Numbered from the stretch's first letter, positions 35,504 to 47,800 are shown. The stretch is DNA of 64,000 nt from Phlegmacium glaucopus (GCA_015039465.1 MU130366.1:158772-222771), one strand, 5' to 3'. Numbers and translations: made by a program. The notes: a model not told the origin generated them from the sequence alone.

Positions 35504-36896
35504 CTAGCCCAGAACTTTTCGGATACCCTCCTTCTGAGCTGGGGTAAGATGATCCGGGAACACCACCTCCCACTTGATGACTAGATCACCTTTGTTTCTC
35601 ACACTCCCCTCTTTTCTGATAGGCATACCCTCTCCATTAATCGTAGTTTCTTGTCCAGGTTTCACGATCCCCAAGGGAACCGGGACCTGCAGTTTCCGTC
35701 CATCCAACAGGTTGAGTGTCTTGGTGAGTTTTGTCACTCCTGCTGGAGGACCCGCTAGCGACTCCCCCAAAGACAACTTTATGTTGCATATAAGGTCGTT
35801 TCCTTCTCGCTTGAAGATCTCGTGCGGCTTCTCCTCAACGACGAACACCAAATCTTGAGTTTTACCATTTGGCTGTTCGTTCCCCGATTGTGGGAAGCGA
35901 ATTTTCGTGCCGCTCTTCCACCCAGGGTGAATTTGGATTTCGAGCACTTTGTCCTCTGTTGTACCGTCCAGTAACCGTCGTCCGACTTTGAGGTGCTTCA
36001 TTGCACCACTATATAATTCCTCTAAAGAAACTTTGAGTGCTCGTGTGATCTCTGAAGGTTTATCGTGTTTTGGAGAAGGTGGGAAGCCATGATCGAATTT
36101 TGACGAAGTTCCTGAACGCGACGTTGTGCGCTGTGGTCTAGATCGACTGCCCGTACCTGGCATACCTCCTGGCATGCCGCCGCTCGAGGAGAATGTATTA
36201 CCTTCACCGTCAGTGAATATGTTGTATGAACCGTTCATATCGTCGTCACGATCGCCACCGAATGCGCCAGGGTGTGGAAATCCTCCCATATTTCCAAATA
36301 TGTTGCCGGGACCGAACATCTGTCTATAAGGGGGGGGGCATTAGAAGAACATTTTGAACTTAATAGTGTGAGATATACATACTCGAAGATCTTTCTAGGG
36401 TCTGTAGGAGCAAATCCGCTGCGACTGCCACCACCGAAACCAGGACCCGATGATGTGAAGGTGAAAGTGGTACCTCCAGGTCCTCCACTGGCAGGTCCTC
36501 CAGCTCCGGGAAACCCGCTGAATCCTGCACCTGGTCCACTCGCCGCTCCTCTTCCTTTTAAACCTTCCTCTCCAAATTGGTCATATACCGTACGTTTGTT
36601 ACCATCGCTGAGGACCTCAAACGCTTCTGAGACCTGTCATGTTTGGATGAGTCGCTTAAAGTCACAGTTAGAACTGTTATGAATGAGGTCCCACTTCTTT
36701 AAACTTCCGAGTGGCTTCTTCTGAGCCATTGTTACGATCAGGATGCCATTTCATAGCCTACATGGATTGAAACCGTTAGTTTCTGTGAGACTGTAGTGTT
36801 CCTTGTATTCTGTACCATTTTCTTGTAGGCCTTCTTGACCTCATCTTCGGTAGCACTTTTATCGATGCCGAGCAGCTTGTAGTAATCTGTGCCCAT
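35504..36896 (-). CDS. SIS1: Class B (Sis1/DNAJB1-type) Hsp40 co-chaperone (404 aa)
   Basis: It stimulates the Hsp70 ATPase and passes clients to it. Exons are 36816-36896, 36695-36757, 36383-36633 and 35504-36323. The J domain starts MGTDYYKLLGIDKSATEDEV and holds the HPD triad at about residues 32-34, split from the start by an intron. A Gly/Phe-rich region follows (GFSGFPGAGGPASGGPGG), then a second Gly-rich segment. The two substrate-binding beta domains begin at ALKVSLEELYSGAMKHLKV and end in VVFPDHLTPAQK. There is no zinc finger, so it is class B. It is divergent from VTC1. Confidence 0.94.
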
Positions 36897-37080
36897 TGTG
36901 TTATAAGCGTGCTGGTTGTTGTACGAAGAAGAGTATTTATTTGTAGGCAGTGTCGGTCGGAATGTTGCGAGAGCATTCTAGCACATGATGTCATGTCAGT
37001 GTCACTCGGCTATAGGAGATCGGCATCTCCCGACCTCACGAGCGGAGTTTTGATTTTTGTTGTCCTCAAGTTGCTCACCC
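36897..37080. promoter_or_regulatory. Divergent promoter, SIS1-type gene and VTC1
   Basis: 184 bp lie between opposing start codons. A heat-shock element would be expected for a DnaJ gene. I see no clean array of GAA/TTC triplets. Confidence 0.45.
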
Positions 37081-38078
37081 ATGGCCAGTGAAGAGAACGA
37101 CGTTCATGGAGACTCTCAGGCCGACCCTCAACCATCTATAATACGCAGGTCATGGCAAGCAATTTTGTCTCCCTTCTCTCCTTCAGCATTGGCAACGCTA
37201 CCCAACGTTCGACGTCCTGCGCGTTACCTTCGCGCTGATGATATCCCCGCTACTCAAACGGACGGAGAAGGGGAAAGACCGACTGTTCGTGACTATCACT
37301 CTATCAATTCTCTTCCTCCCCAGGTCCGTGTGCCCAAGAAGATCCCGACTTCGGTTAAAGTGGAGGGGAAGGTTTGGTTCGCAAATGAACGAAGTTCGTC
37401 AATTCCGCTTACCCAATTTTGGATCTAATTTTCCTCGATTATCAGCCTGGATTGCTTGGCTTAACGTCTCTGTTCTCCTTGCAACCCTGTCTCTTGGACT
37501 ATTCAACGCATCCAAAGACGATATTGCGCGCAAGTTCGCCTATGTCTACGCATTCATTAGCGTAGCAATACTTGTAAGCTGATATATGCGCCAATTCTAT
37601 TTCCTATCTCTTACCATTGTTTGCAAGGTATACGGCTACACTCTCTACCAACGCCGTATATCTATGATCCGTCGTCGAGATCCGGGTCACTTTGGTATGA
37701 ATTTCCATTTATCCTTCATTGAGAACGTCAGCTTATTCTCCTTTAAGATGTTCTTGGAGGCCCCATTGTTCTTAGTCTCGCTCTCTTCGGTGCTGTCCTT
37801 GCAAATTTCATTATCCGTGGTACGCCTGCTCTTTCCCTTGCATAATAGATATATGGCTTAATCGTGTCATACCGTGATTTAGTCCGAGAAATGTAAGTAG
37901 TCATTGTAAGCCAGGTATGGCCCCTTCATCATCCTAACCATTTCTTGTTTTTTTTTTTTTACCGTGCAGGCAAAAGAAAGATATCCCTATTCCTGGGGCT
38001 GAATTTCTAGCCTACATACTAGCTTTAAGCCCATTCAGTAACACGGTTGGGTCATATTCCCTTCAACAACAATCGTAA
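37081..38078 (+). CDS. VTC1: VTC1, vacuolar transporter chaperone subunit (DUF202), 232 aa
   Basis: A small membrane subunit of the VTC polyphosphate polymerase of the vacuole. Exons are 37081-37393, 37446-37573, 37628-37694, 37748-37819, 37883-37892 and 37970-38078. The core is VKVEGKVWFANERTWIAWLN, then LSLGLFNASKDDIARKFAYVYA, then YGYTLYQRRISMIRRRDPGHFD, with three membrane helices ending ANFIIRVREM. Exon 5 is 10 nt if GTAAGT after REAT is used. Reading through instead stops at once after REM. The spliced version adds 36 residues (QKKDIPIPG and onward). The N-terminus is about 100 residues longer than in budding yeast. Confidence 0.9.
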
Positions 38079-38698
38079 CAAGTCTTCACAAACCGCATGG
38101 TAGTTGGAGCAGCGGGAAAGCGATATGTGGTCACTTTCCGTTCGTTGAATGGGAAGACAAAAACCGGGGACCTACTGGATTATACACCGAGTGTTACACA
38201 ACAGGATCCCTTATATAATGAGGTTTTCCCACCACAAGTGTCTGGATACTCGGTCGTTTAGCATGTAATGACTGCACTGATGCCCAAATTGAAATTTTAA
38301 CTTTGGATCAGGAGCTGCGTTCAAACTAGAGGGCTCTTCATTCGTCGACACTAATCCTCATATCGAAAGAGCTGGACTAATTCGTAATAAAAAAAAAAAA
38401 GCTGCGCAAATGCATTTTATAATTAGGTATGTTTGAACCTCTTGTGTGTCTGTACGACGGCTACTGAATTATTGCACGCAGAGTGAGTTGGATTGTAAAT
38501 CCTTACTCGGAAAATATTCACCTGTTGACTTGACCGGGGGGATCTACTTCGCCCTTTAGCTTCTCATCCAAACAATCCTACACCTCAAGTAATCGTAACA
38601 TATCAGGTGCGTTCTCATCCTTTACGGTTATGGCCAGCCGATATTATACAAAAAAAATGAGCAGGATTATAATGAAATTTGTTATGGTAAAGGAATAT
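38079..38698. other. Intergenic, no gene
   Basis: The convergent 3' flanks of VTC1 and the next minus-strand gene. A-rich runs lie at about 38388 and 38648; no coding signal is seen. Confidence 0.4.
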
Positions 38699-39400
38699 TT
38701 AGATGTTTAGTGGTACATTTGTTTGACCGTAATGTCTTGAGGAATCAATAGGCATTATGGTCTTGCGCATTGGTGGCTTTCCTTCCGATTCACGAAGTTG
38801 CTTTGCGATCGCGCAAAGAGCCTGCAATACAGGGAGTGGGGCCTTTGAAGTGGACGACAAGGGCATGGTGTCGTCCGTACCCGCTAAAGGTATGATTCGC
38901 GGCTTACCAGGACGTGCCCGCGTGGCTCCAAGTGCGATAATCCTCTGGCGTATATAATCGGAGAGCCTCCCACTAGTTCTACAAGGCAATGTTACCACAG
39001 TATCGAAGCGTTCCAAAGCTCGTAGTACCCAGGAACTACCCGACCACAGAGACTCACGGCTTGCGTCTGTGGAGTCCCTTCCAGGTGGAAATTTTGACAT
39101 GTATATATCCAGAACCTGCATACTAGGAACACGGATACCACTGGAGACTTTAAGAACAAGGATCAAGACACCTAAATCTGTCAGAGCGCAGGTCTTAAAA
39201 TCCAAAAACCAGTTCTCCGAGTCGTTCGAGATACGATAGATCCGTACGTTGTGAGCTAAGAGACTTTCGGGGTGGAAAACAAGCGCCCAGGTAGGGTAGC
39301 CTCGGCCTTGGTCTCGCTCATACAGCGCAATGCCCATCTCTAGTATTACCCCAGGGTATGTTGGGTATGAGACTTGAGTTGAGTGTTGTCGTCGTTTCAT
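38699..39400 (-). CDS. Uncharacterised basidiomycete protein, copy A (233 aa)
   Basis: A single-exon frame from an ATG at 39400. No standard enzyme motif is visible. It is homologous to the frame at 48561-49004: both have a segment reading WALVFHP or WAVVLCPG, a W-aromatic pair, SWVLRALERF versus PWVIRVLLIF, SDYIRQRI versus VDYIEQRT, and IIPLAG versus VIPLIG. The W-A-L-x-x-P pattern recalls a mushroom family often labelled DUF6914, which I name only tentatively. The C-terminus is basic and Met-rich. It appears intact and soluble. Confidence 0.6.
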   Translation of the reverse strand: MKRRQHSTQVSYPTYPGVILEMGIALYERDQGRGYPTWALVFHPESLLAHNVRIYRISNDSENWFLDFKTCALTDLGVLILVLKVSSGIRVPSMQVLDIYMSKFPPGRDSTDASRESLWSGSSWVLRALERFDTVVTLPCRTSGRLSDYIRQRIIALGATRARPGKPRIIPLAGTDDTMPLSSTSKAPLPVLQALCAIAKQLRESEGKPPMRKTIMPIDSSRHYGQTNVPLNI

Positions 39401-40749
39401 ATCTTCGGAAGCTGTGTGATAGAGTGAGATGAGTGGCTTGTACTAGGAGAGAGACGATTTTGCACCACTTACTGGTTGGAAGGGGAAATTGGACAATAAC
39501 CAAGTGGTAAACCAGAAATGCGCTTTTATACAAGGCACGGAGGGTTGGGCCACTCAACCATTGTGATCCACTGTATCCAGTACCCGCAGGTCCGAGCATG
39601 TTGCACTCCCTTGTGTAGCAAAATCAAAATGCTTTTTTTTCGTTACGCCTCCCATAAATACCCGCAAGCCTCGTTGTGGTTTCAGAGACAATTAACTCTT
39701 CTGAAAATTCGTAAGTTAGCTGGGGATATGCAATCGTTATGAGCTTCTCCAATACTTTTGACTTGGAAGAATGGCAAGGACCGGAGATAAAATCAGATGC
39801 AGACAATCGGGAGCCACTCAGTAAGACCGACTCACCATGGTTGGTCGAGTAACTCTTATTGTGCCACCGAACGGCCTTCAGACTGCGGAACAGGAATATT
39901 ATTATTATTCTAAGTAATTATGGTCCCTAAGGTTAGGGTTAGGACTCTGCAAAGTCAAAAAAAGAAGCCTGCCCAGCCAGAGTGACCGGAACAGGACTGG
40001 AAAATATTGAGACGATGCATGAGCCGAAGCCCATACAAGCCGTAGACACCCTTTGAGGACAAGGTCGCCGTGCTATGAAGGATCCCCACGGCCCATAAGC
40101 CCAGGTAGTTGAAGGAGCCTATGCCATCAAGGTAAGTATGAAGTGTTTGATTGAGAAACCATACCTTTTATATGGTCGTCCTCCTCGCACGGACCACCTC
40201 ACGTGTATAGGCCCTTGTCACGATAGTGACGTTACAAATAGCCACAGTTGCCCAAAAACGACTGTAGGCTTCTGATTCTGAACCTTGTTGAGAGAAGCAG
40301 TAATACCATTATTATTACTGCTTCTCTCAACAAGGCTCCTAATAGTGTATTCCACACATTGGTAATTCATGCCGAATCCTTTAAAGTGATACATATAATC
40401 AAATTTACTCGTTGACGAACGAAAGGCGTCTCCCGTAACATTTTCAACTCCACTATATATTATTAGTATCGAGTGAAAACACGCCACCAGCAGTGGAGGA
40501 GTAAGGCAAATGGGAATCAGAGGCAAGCTTTCTAACAGAAGGTACGACGCACGCGTACCAGTAGTAATATGAAAAATAAAATCCTAGTGAGACGCAAGAT
40601 AAACAGTTCATATAGCCCAACCGATGAGGAGGATGAATTGCAGCAAAAAATGATAGCAATACGTGATACAGCATGAATTGCTAAACAACATGAATAGAGA
40701 GACGAGAGACACAGGCAACCCTTGCGATTCAGCGCAACTAGTAACCCAA
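39401..40749. other. Intergenic, holding one long perfect hairpin
   Basis: Short, unsupported frames only. Apart from the hairpin listed separately, nothing structured is visible. Confidence 0.4.
40283..40335. repeat. Perfect 23-bp inverted repeat with 7-nt loop
   Basis: CCTTGTTGAGAGAAGCAGTA plus ATA (40283-40305) pairs without mismatch with 40313-40335, around the loop CCATTAT. A stem this long and perfect is unusual in an AT-rich spacer. It could be the closing palindrome of a short element. Confidence 0.8.
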
Positions 40750-41501
40750 TTAAAATAATGTATGATACTGTTCCATGTGAGCGCTACAAATGTGCATCAG
40801 TCAGGGTGAGGTTAATCAACAAAAATAACAAGGGACACCCACTGATGCTCTACTGTGGTTACACCCTGTACGATAGGTCGCAGAAGCGTTGGTGCCCATC
40901 CCTCGATCCTTTCCGTCACTCTTGTCTTATCGGGTTCTCCATCCACTGTCTCAAACGTACGCAATTTCCATACCAAGACACCACCAGATTCCGAAAGGCT
41001 TTCATACAGCGCTTCTACTGGTGAGTTATCTTTGGAAGAGGACGCTGAGGGAGCGGTAGATGGAGATAAAACCGAGTCGTCCCAAGTAAGCGTCCCCACA
41101 ATCTTTATTTTCTTCTTGAACAACCCAAAGATCATGGATACGGTTTCTTCTAAGACGAAATGTTGACGTGTTAAAGTCTTGGAGTCGCCGGTGTTTGCAG
41201 TCGTCGCGGAAGCCGTGCGGACGCCAACATCCCCTAATCTCCTCCCTTCTGGATAATCGGGCACAGGTAGAGTTATTTCGTCTTTCTCAAGCAGCTCCAA
41301 GTTGGCGCAGAGTTTTGATAGATGGCAGACACGATCATGGCCTTCGGCGGTTCCAAACACTTTATATGCCGTTTGTAGATTCACAGGAACAATAACGGAG
41401 TAGGTAGAGAAGAAATTGGGCGCAGGTTTGGTTTTGGGTAGGTGTGATGCAGACATGAGTCTCAAAGTAGTCCGAGTCGCACACGCCAAATTTGGATACA
41501 T
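40750..41501 (-). CDS. Uncharacterised conserved protein, possibly SRPBCC-like (230 aa)
   Basis: Exons are 40843-41501 and 40750-40783. Without the splice the frame ends in an odd WVSLVIFVD tail; using the donor CA|GTGGGT it continues VEHHAHMEQYHTLF and stops, which is the typical end of the fungal family I recall. The N-terminal part has the SRPBCC-like pattern PAPNFFSTYSVIVPVNLQTA followed by a hydrophobic strand and FGLFKKKIKIVGTLTW in mid-domain. An alternative start at Met16 (41456) is possible. The ligand is unknown. It is 168 bp from the COQ9 stop, on the same strand. Confidence 0.68.
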
Positions 41502-41669
41502 CAGTCGGCCATCTCGGTATTGAGATCTCGAAGGAAGCTTACGAGTAATACGAGAGCTTACAGGAGCCTACGGTTGCAACTTCGCGGGTAGCGATGGAGA
41601 TGTAGATATTTTTACGCAAAGGTTGAATAACGTCAGAATAATAATAGTTGTGTCATGGTTCTTTGTTAT

Positions 41670-42600
41670 TTAAAATATTCCAGAACTTTTTATGATTCCC
41701 CGCCAACTTTTGAAGATATAAGATGAGTAGAGGTTTACTTCATCTAATGACGACTTGATTGATGATAAGTTGTCAAGTAGTGAATCGAGGAAGGCATATG
41801 TGGTATGAGGCGACGTGAGCTGGTGCAATTCTGGGGAAAAAAAATATTAAATGATGAGCGAGCGGACTGAGGTGGAAAAGACAAACCTGCCGCTGTGTAT
41901 ATCGCAGCTAAGGACATACGCCTGGAATACCAGTCAAGCTGTACATGCAGTCGATAGGTCAGGTAAAACCAACTCTACACAAAAATTCAGACGGACCTGC
42001 AATGACTTGTCTCCAGTCACATAGCAAGTCTTCTCCGCAATCCATGCTGCATGTTTCACAGCAGGTAGAGGGTTAAATAGGTGTATACCCGAAGATGGGG
42101 AGATTAGGAGAGCGAATGCCTAGGTAAATAAATAGCTGCTTATGAACAAAGATAATCAATGCAAAGAAAAGCAGCAGGAGAGTACCTCAGGAAGATATGG
42201 AAGCACCGGTTCGTTATATTCCAAACGTGCACGAAGGACATCTCTGACTGTTGCTGTTTTTTCTGACCCTATCCTAGACGTTTCCGAAGCTGGAAGAAGC
42301 GTAGCCGGTCGCTGAACTCTAGGAATTGAGTCCATGTGAGAAAGACCGCCCCGTAGCCATGCTTCAATCAGTGTCCTACGAGCATCGTCGCCATATCCGA
42401 ATAGAGCTGAAACCGCTGTATCTGAAAGTGGTTCCACATGGACTTCATTCTCGGGCAATGAAAGTACAGAACGCGAAAGCGCTTCGCGTGTAAAACCGTG
42501 GGTCCTGACAAGCGGTAACGCTAGCTTGACAAGCCTACCGCTTTATAGAGAGTATGTTGGTATTAAAATCGCGAAGAACATACCTCGACGCTTTTGACAT
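41670..42600 (-). CDS. COQ9: COQ9, ubiquinone biosynthesis lipid-binding protein (235 aa)
   Basis: COQ9 is a mitochondrial TetR-like helical protein that presents intermediates to COQ7 in coenzyme Q synthesis. Exons are 42584-42600, 42186-42540, 41997-42119, 41887-41938 and 41670-41830. The order of conserved strings is LVKLALPLVRTHGFTREALS, VSALFGYGDDARRTLIEAWL, CYVTGDKSLQLDWYSRRMSL and AAIYTAAELHQLTSPHT. The first exon is 17 nt (MSKAS). I see no long cleavable mitochondrial presequence, although the protein begins soon after the start as in many fungal COQ9s. Divergent from eIF3j. Confidence 0.93.
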
Positions 42601-42783
42601 CTTTTGTGCTGTTTTGGCAGCCAACAGCGGTGTCGTGTTGTTCGGCGCGGAGATAGCCGAAATAAACCCTATGCCCGATTACTGATCTATAGACACACAA
42701 GTCTGATAAAAAACTTTTGTTCTTTTCAAGTTAGAGGCTTGTATAAGTCAGGAATCCACACCAAGAATACCAGCTTAAAAATC
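42601..42783. promoter_or_regulatory. Divergent promoter, COQ9 and eIF3j
   Basis: 183 bp separate the start codons of two housekeeping genes on opposite strands. No specific element is assigned. Confidence 0.5.
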
Positions 42784-43930
42784 ATGTCAGATGATTGGGG
42801 TAGGTCTTTCACTTTTTGGACCAACTTAGCACATATCAAATAGCTCACGAAAAGTTTTTTTTTTATGGATGAGTAGAAGAATCGGATAGTGAACCTTCCG
42901 TGAAAGGGAAACCCACCAACCCTGTATCCACGAAGGCTGTATCCACGAAGGCTGTATCCACCAAGGCTGCTCCAGCACAACCGCCTCCGGTGAAAAAACC
43001 CGCAGTTGTGAAATCAAAATGGGAAGGAGAAGATAAAGAGGAAGACGCTCCAGTGGTCAGCCTTATCTCTCCCATTATAATCAGTACTACCCCGACCTAT
43101 TGAGAAATTTTATGTTATATTAGAGTGATTGGGAAGAATCCTCAGATGAAGAGTCTTCGGAGCATGAAGTTCGTGCGCCTGTTGCGCCGCCCAAGAAGAA
43201 AGGGACCCTGAAAGCAAAACTTGCCGAAAAGGAGGCCCAAAAAGCTCTGAAGAACGACGACTCCGATGACGATTCCGATGTTTCATATGTTTCCGATTCT
43301 GTTCTTGATCCTCGAGAAAAGGCTCGGCTGGACAAAGAGCGTGAGCTGAAAGCGGACCTCAACAACGCTGCGGACCTTCTTGGCGCATCTGCACTAGGAG
43401 GTATGTAATTCTTTTTGTTTCCTTTCCTTCAAGTCCTCATTTACATGACAACTGATGAAAACCCCCTAATTTCATGAATAATTGATTCACAGGAACATCT
43501 TCTTCTGAGCTCGACTCTCTGATATCTTTCCAACCGCGCACTAAAGAGGATTTCCAAAAACTATCAGATCGTATCATCGAATTCGTCATTAAACGACATG
43601 AAAGTAAACCTCTCTACCCTATCTTCATTGAACATCACGCCCGGGCTCTGGCCATGCCACTCAAGGACGTCGAGGTTCGCAAGGTCGCCAGCGGTCTCAC
43701 TACTCTAGCGAACGAGAAGCAAAAGGAACAACGCGAAAAAGCCAGTGGTAAAAAGAAACCCAAGGCAGCGAGCAAACCTGGATTGGCCGGCTTGAAGTCT
43801 TCGTCGAAGTATGAGCGCTGCTTCTCTTCTTTTTCCTCAATTGACTGATTTATTTTTTCTCAGGCTTGACACAGGGGTATACGATGAGGCATTAGATGAC
43901 TTTGGTACTGCCGCCGATGATTTCATGTAA
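42784..43930 (+). CDS. HCR1: eIF3 subunit J (HCR1-type), 284 aa
   Basis: eIF3j binds the 40S decoding centre and aids initiation and recycling. Exons are 42784-42799 (16 nt), 42877-43055, 43124-43400, 43493-43808 and 43864-43930. The N-terminus begins MSDDWEESDSE, typical of the family, and contains three tandem VSTKA units encoded by 15-nt repeats. The SDWEESSDEE acidic patch and the helix REKARLDKERELKADLNNAA precede TSSSELDSLISFQPRTKEDF. It closes with LDTGVYDEALDDF...DDFM. All splice phases agree. Confidence 0.93.
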
Positions 43931-44211
43931 TAAAAGGGACTTATCTTCCATAATTACGGAGCTTGACATTATTCCCTTGTTGGATCGATAGAGGCGAGTT
44001 TGTGCTCGTAGTGATCTGTAAATCATATCAATCATATTCCAAAGGTTTCTCGTCTTTCGGTAAACCATGAATCATTAATCTATCTATTGAACTTAGTTTC
44101 TCAGAAACCTAAACTCTGAGAAACTTTATGTCTCATTTTACGGAAACATCCCCTGGGAATTCAGGGTGCAAATCTGGGTGCAAATGAAGTGAAAGAGTAA
44201 GACGATGAATT

Positions 44212-44823
44212 CTCCCAGGTCTCCTGTCTTTTTTTGTTTTTGTTTCCTAGTTTCCGGGATCTGCCAGTGGAAAAACCCGAAAAACCGAGAAAAGACAGGA
44301 ATATTATTTTTTCCCTTTGGCTGGGTCGAGATTAAATTTTGAATGCAATATAATCTCTAGAAACCTAGAGTGACAGAGAGTAAACTACCGAGCTACCGGG
44401 CTACGTGAGAATGGGCAAAGAGAGAAGTATATTCACATAGAGATTTCAAATGGTGTCATGAACCTGGGTTTTTTTTATGTCGCACCCAGCCGCAGCTGTT
44501 GTGAGATGATGAAATGTTGAAGACGTGGGTCTCGGCAGGTCTCCTGATTTGTTTTGGTTTCCTAATTTCTTTGGGATCTAAAAAAACCGAGGAAACCTGA
44601 GATATTTTTTCCATTTTTCCGATTTGATGACGGTTAAATTTCTGAATGTAATATATATATGATTATCTCGATAAACCCAAGAGTGGCAGTATAGTAGACT
44701 TTTGGACTACGTGAGAACGAACGAAGAGAAAAAGGATAAAGGTATTCACATAATTTTCAAACGATGAGGTGAACCTGGAATTATTATATCATAATACGCC
44801 GCAAGCCGCACCTGCTGCGCCAC
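44212..44823. repeat. Two diverged tandem copies of a unit of about 300 bp
   Basis: 44212-44500 and 44530-44823 share, in the same order, CAGGTCTCCTG, TTTCCTA, GGGATCT, GGTTAAATTT or GATTAAATTTT, TAATATA-type runs, GACTACGTGAGAA versus GGCTACGTGAGAA, TATTCACATA, GTGAACCTGG or ATGAACCTGG, and CGC-AGCCGCA. They are clearly alignable but diverged. No coding frame is kept between them, so this is an old non-coding duplication, possibly of mobile origin. Confidence 0.7.
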
Positions 44824-44830
44824 CAATCTA

Positions 44831-47800
44831 AGGTTCATGTATGAAGAGTGATCTTGTAATGGTTATCCTTAGCTCAAGATTGTTCCCTGTTAAGTTGGAT
44901 AAAAATATGCCACCCATGAAAGTGGATCAAGGAAACATTTGGAAGACCTAAAACAGGAATTAACTCACCTCAGTAAACACATACTTCCCTACTCTCCTTC
45001 ATCGCTATTCAGGTTACTGTATATTGATTACGCGCCATTACGCGTCAGCGGGCTCTTTTGCGCTACAGGTAACGGTCTATTCAGGTGGATCATCGAATGG
45101 CACCACGCAGGGCCCGCTTTTCGTCAGAATACCTTCGTAAATCGATCGTCATCTCATGCACCTGACATTACGGATAACGGGCTTCCGCCAATGTATGAAA
45201 TACTTGATTGGGACCGCGGACAGAGAGAGGGGGCCTATCAGGTGATATGTGCAATGTGGTTGTTAAAAAATAAATTGATACATTTTGAAAGGATGCAGTA
45301 GAAGTACAGACACGTACCACGGTTTCACGGGCCTGCCTTATGCAGCTTCCTTGCCATCGTTGGCCTCGCTTCACCTCTCGTCATATTCACAAAAGTTCTT
45401 GATAAGGCCGCAAGAGTGGTATCGTTCGCCAAGTATAATGATGTGGGGTAAAGAGACGTTAACAGCTGACCATTGCTTTTAACGATACCATTAATATCAG
45501 TATTGGGAGGTGAGTGGAATGATTTGGCATTGCAATTGCGAGAAGACCCAAGTTGGCTTAGAAATCGACAAGCTCGTGCTGCTGGTTAGGAAAACATCCA
45601 CAGGGAAGATTTCTATTCCAGATGCGCAGAATTCAGACTTCCACGATAGCATCAAGTCTACGATGGAACGATTTGTCTTCCATCATTATATGGGCTGCCT
45701 TCGGGAGACTAAGTCTACGGATCCTTGCCGAACAGTTGAAACTGGGTCACGGAGTCCGACGAGGGTCACGGAAGCCGATCTGTCCTTGTGTCGATTTTTG
45801 GGCTCAAGCTTTGTGTTTCGACTGCTACATGATCTGAAAACCACTTAACCTTTAAGCCACTTAGTTGAGAGTACACTGGCTGGCGCCGGGCGCTTGAGGA
45901 TCAGTACTTGCATCATTGTGTGAGTGACGTGACGTGTCAGGGCATCGAGTGACCAATTGAACAGTTTTCATTGGCCCGGGCGTTGCCACGGTCTTACTAC
46001 AATCGACTGACTTTCCTCAGGCTATTTGGCTTACTGTGCTTGTTATCGGTGGAGTAATTCGCTCATTGGCTCTCGGAAACTCTATCGTGAAACTATCGTC
46101 TGGTTTGACGACTTTGAGCTAATCTAAACTCTTGGTCTGGGAAATGCAAAGTGCCGAACGCAATAAAGTTAGCCACTTGTGGAACCATGTGCATCGTATT
46201 GCCATCTATGAACATTTACCGCTCACGGAACGACACACAACCACAAGAATATACAAATTCTGTGAAATTGCGAACACCGGGTTTCGCTAAAACATAAATT
46301 TATCCTGGGTATGACTCTTGATTTCTTATCCGAGTCGTTGCTGGTCACATGTTATATGTATACCTCAGAAGGAAGAATGGCACGTTCTGTTTATCACCGG
46401 CCATAAGCCGTAAAGTCCATTATCTTGCTTTATCGATGCTGGTTTTACATATACAAGATTCCGATCTTGTACATGGTCGAAGTCATATCCATGTGATGGG
46501 AGGTGATGGGCTAATACGCCGACCCTTCGTGGCATATAGACCGGTGACCGGTCCTTCTATGAAGTGAAAGGTATCTTTCAACTTCATATAACGGCTGGGT
46601 CACGAGTCTACGTGGCGTGCTGAATTTTTACCATTCTACCAAAAGGTGTGTCTATATTTTGAAGAGGTGGAGTAGTCATTGAAGAAGGCAATCCATTACC
46701 CAAAATAATTGCTTTAGGTCTCCACCAATGACCGCCACGAGTTCGCAACTTATCCCTCAGGTTGGTGGTCTACATCCATCTGTATTGCTCGGCATCTTAC
46801 CCGCATATAGTCCAATCATTGAATGTGATTCTTGGCACAACTTAAGCTTAACTCCTTAAGGCCTTAACGATAAGATGTGGGAGGATGTGGGTGACTATAT
46901 AGTGTTGACTACATATGATTACGATACTTATCTCCTACGTCATTAAAGGGGATTGCTTCAGGCACTAGGTCCGTACCAATGACAACGATGCCTCAATGCC
47001 AAAAATTCTCCGGTCGGCGATGTGTCTAACAGGTAAGAAAGTCACACTAGCATCAATAGTTTAACCGTGGCCCAATAAACAGCCTAAATCCCCACTCATA
47101 TTCATTAGGAGCCCACAGCTGTCACATTGTATGCCAGCCTGGAAACCCTGGCAACTACGAAATAGGAAAGTTGGGCTCTCTGGACTTGGTAATGGAGATT
47201 ACTAGGGAGATTTAATTTTCTTAAATGATGGCTTATATGGGGTTGACAAAGGAAAGTGTGGCGCAATACTACGGTGTTAGTTAATTCCACCGAATGATTC
47301 TGATTGCAGAGGTGAGCAGCTGGCTCAGCCAGATAACTAAAACCAAAACGGTGGTGAATGTCATGAATTGCCAGTGTCTTGCGACTCGTGATCCTGATTT
47401 GAAGATGGTAACGGTAGGACCGCGGACTTCAGTTCAATGTTGGCTTCTAGACGCACTAGCTGCTATAGCGGTTTACCCAAAAAAAAGCAGATGTTATGTT
47501 TTCAAGTTGCTTTATTTCTATGTTCGAACGCAGTTTTGAGTAATTGAATTTACATAAATATTCAGTTCAGTTAGAGACACGCGGTATCATTGCGGTCACC
47601 CGCCACCACAATAGGCCCACTGCCCTTAATGACCGCAAACGTGTGCGTACTAGTTACCAAATTTTATTAACTAAGTATGGCCAATTCTACAATCGGACGA
47701 TGGTGAACCCTGAGACTCCTTCAACTGTTACATGAAAAACTATCTTTCAACTGCGCAAGTTTCAGAACATGACATGTGCCTGAGTACAATTGCTATCTCA

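Noticed and set aside
41997..42119. A frameshift in COQ9 near the CYVTGD motif
   Set aside because: It came from a misread base string; re-reading gives GCG GAG AAG ACT TGC, which is in frame.
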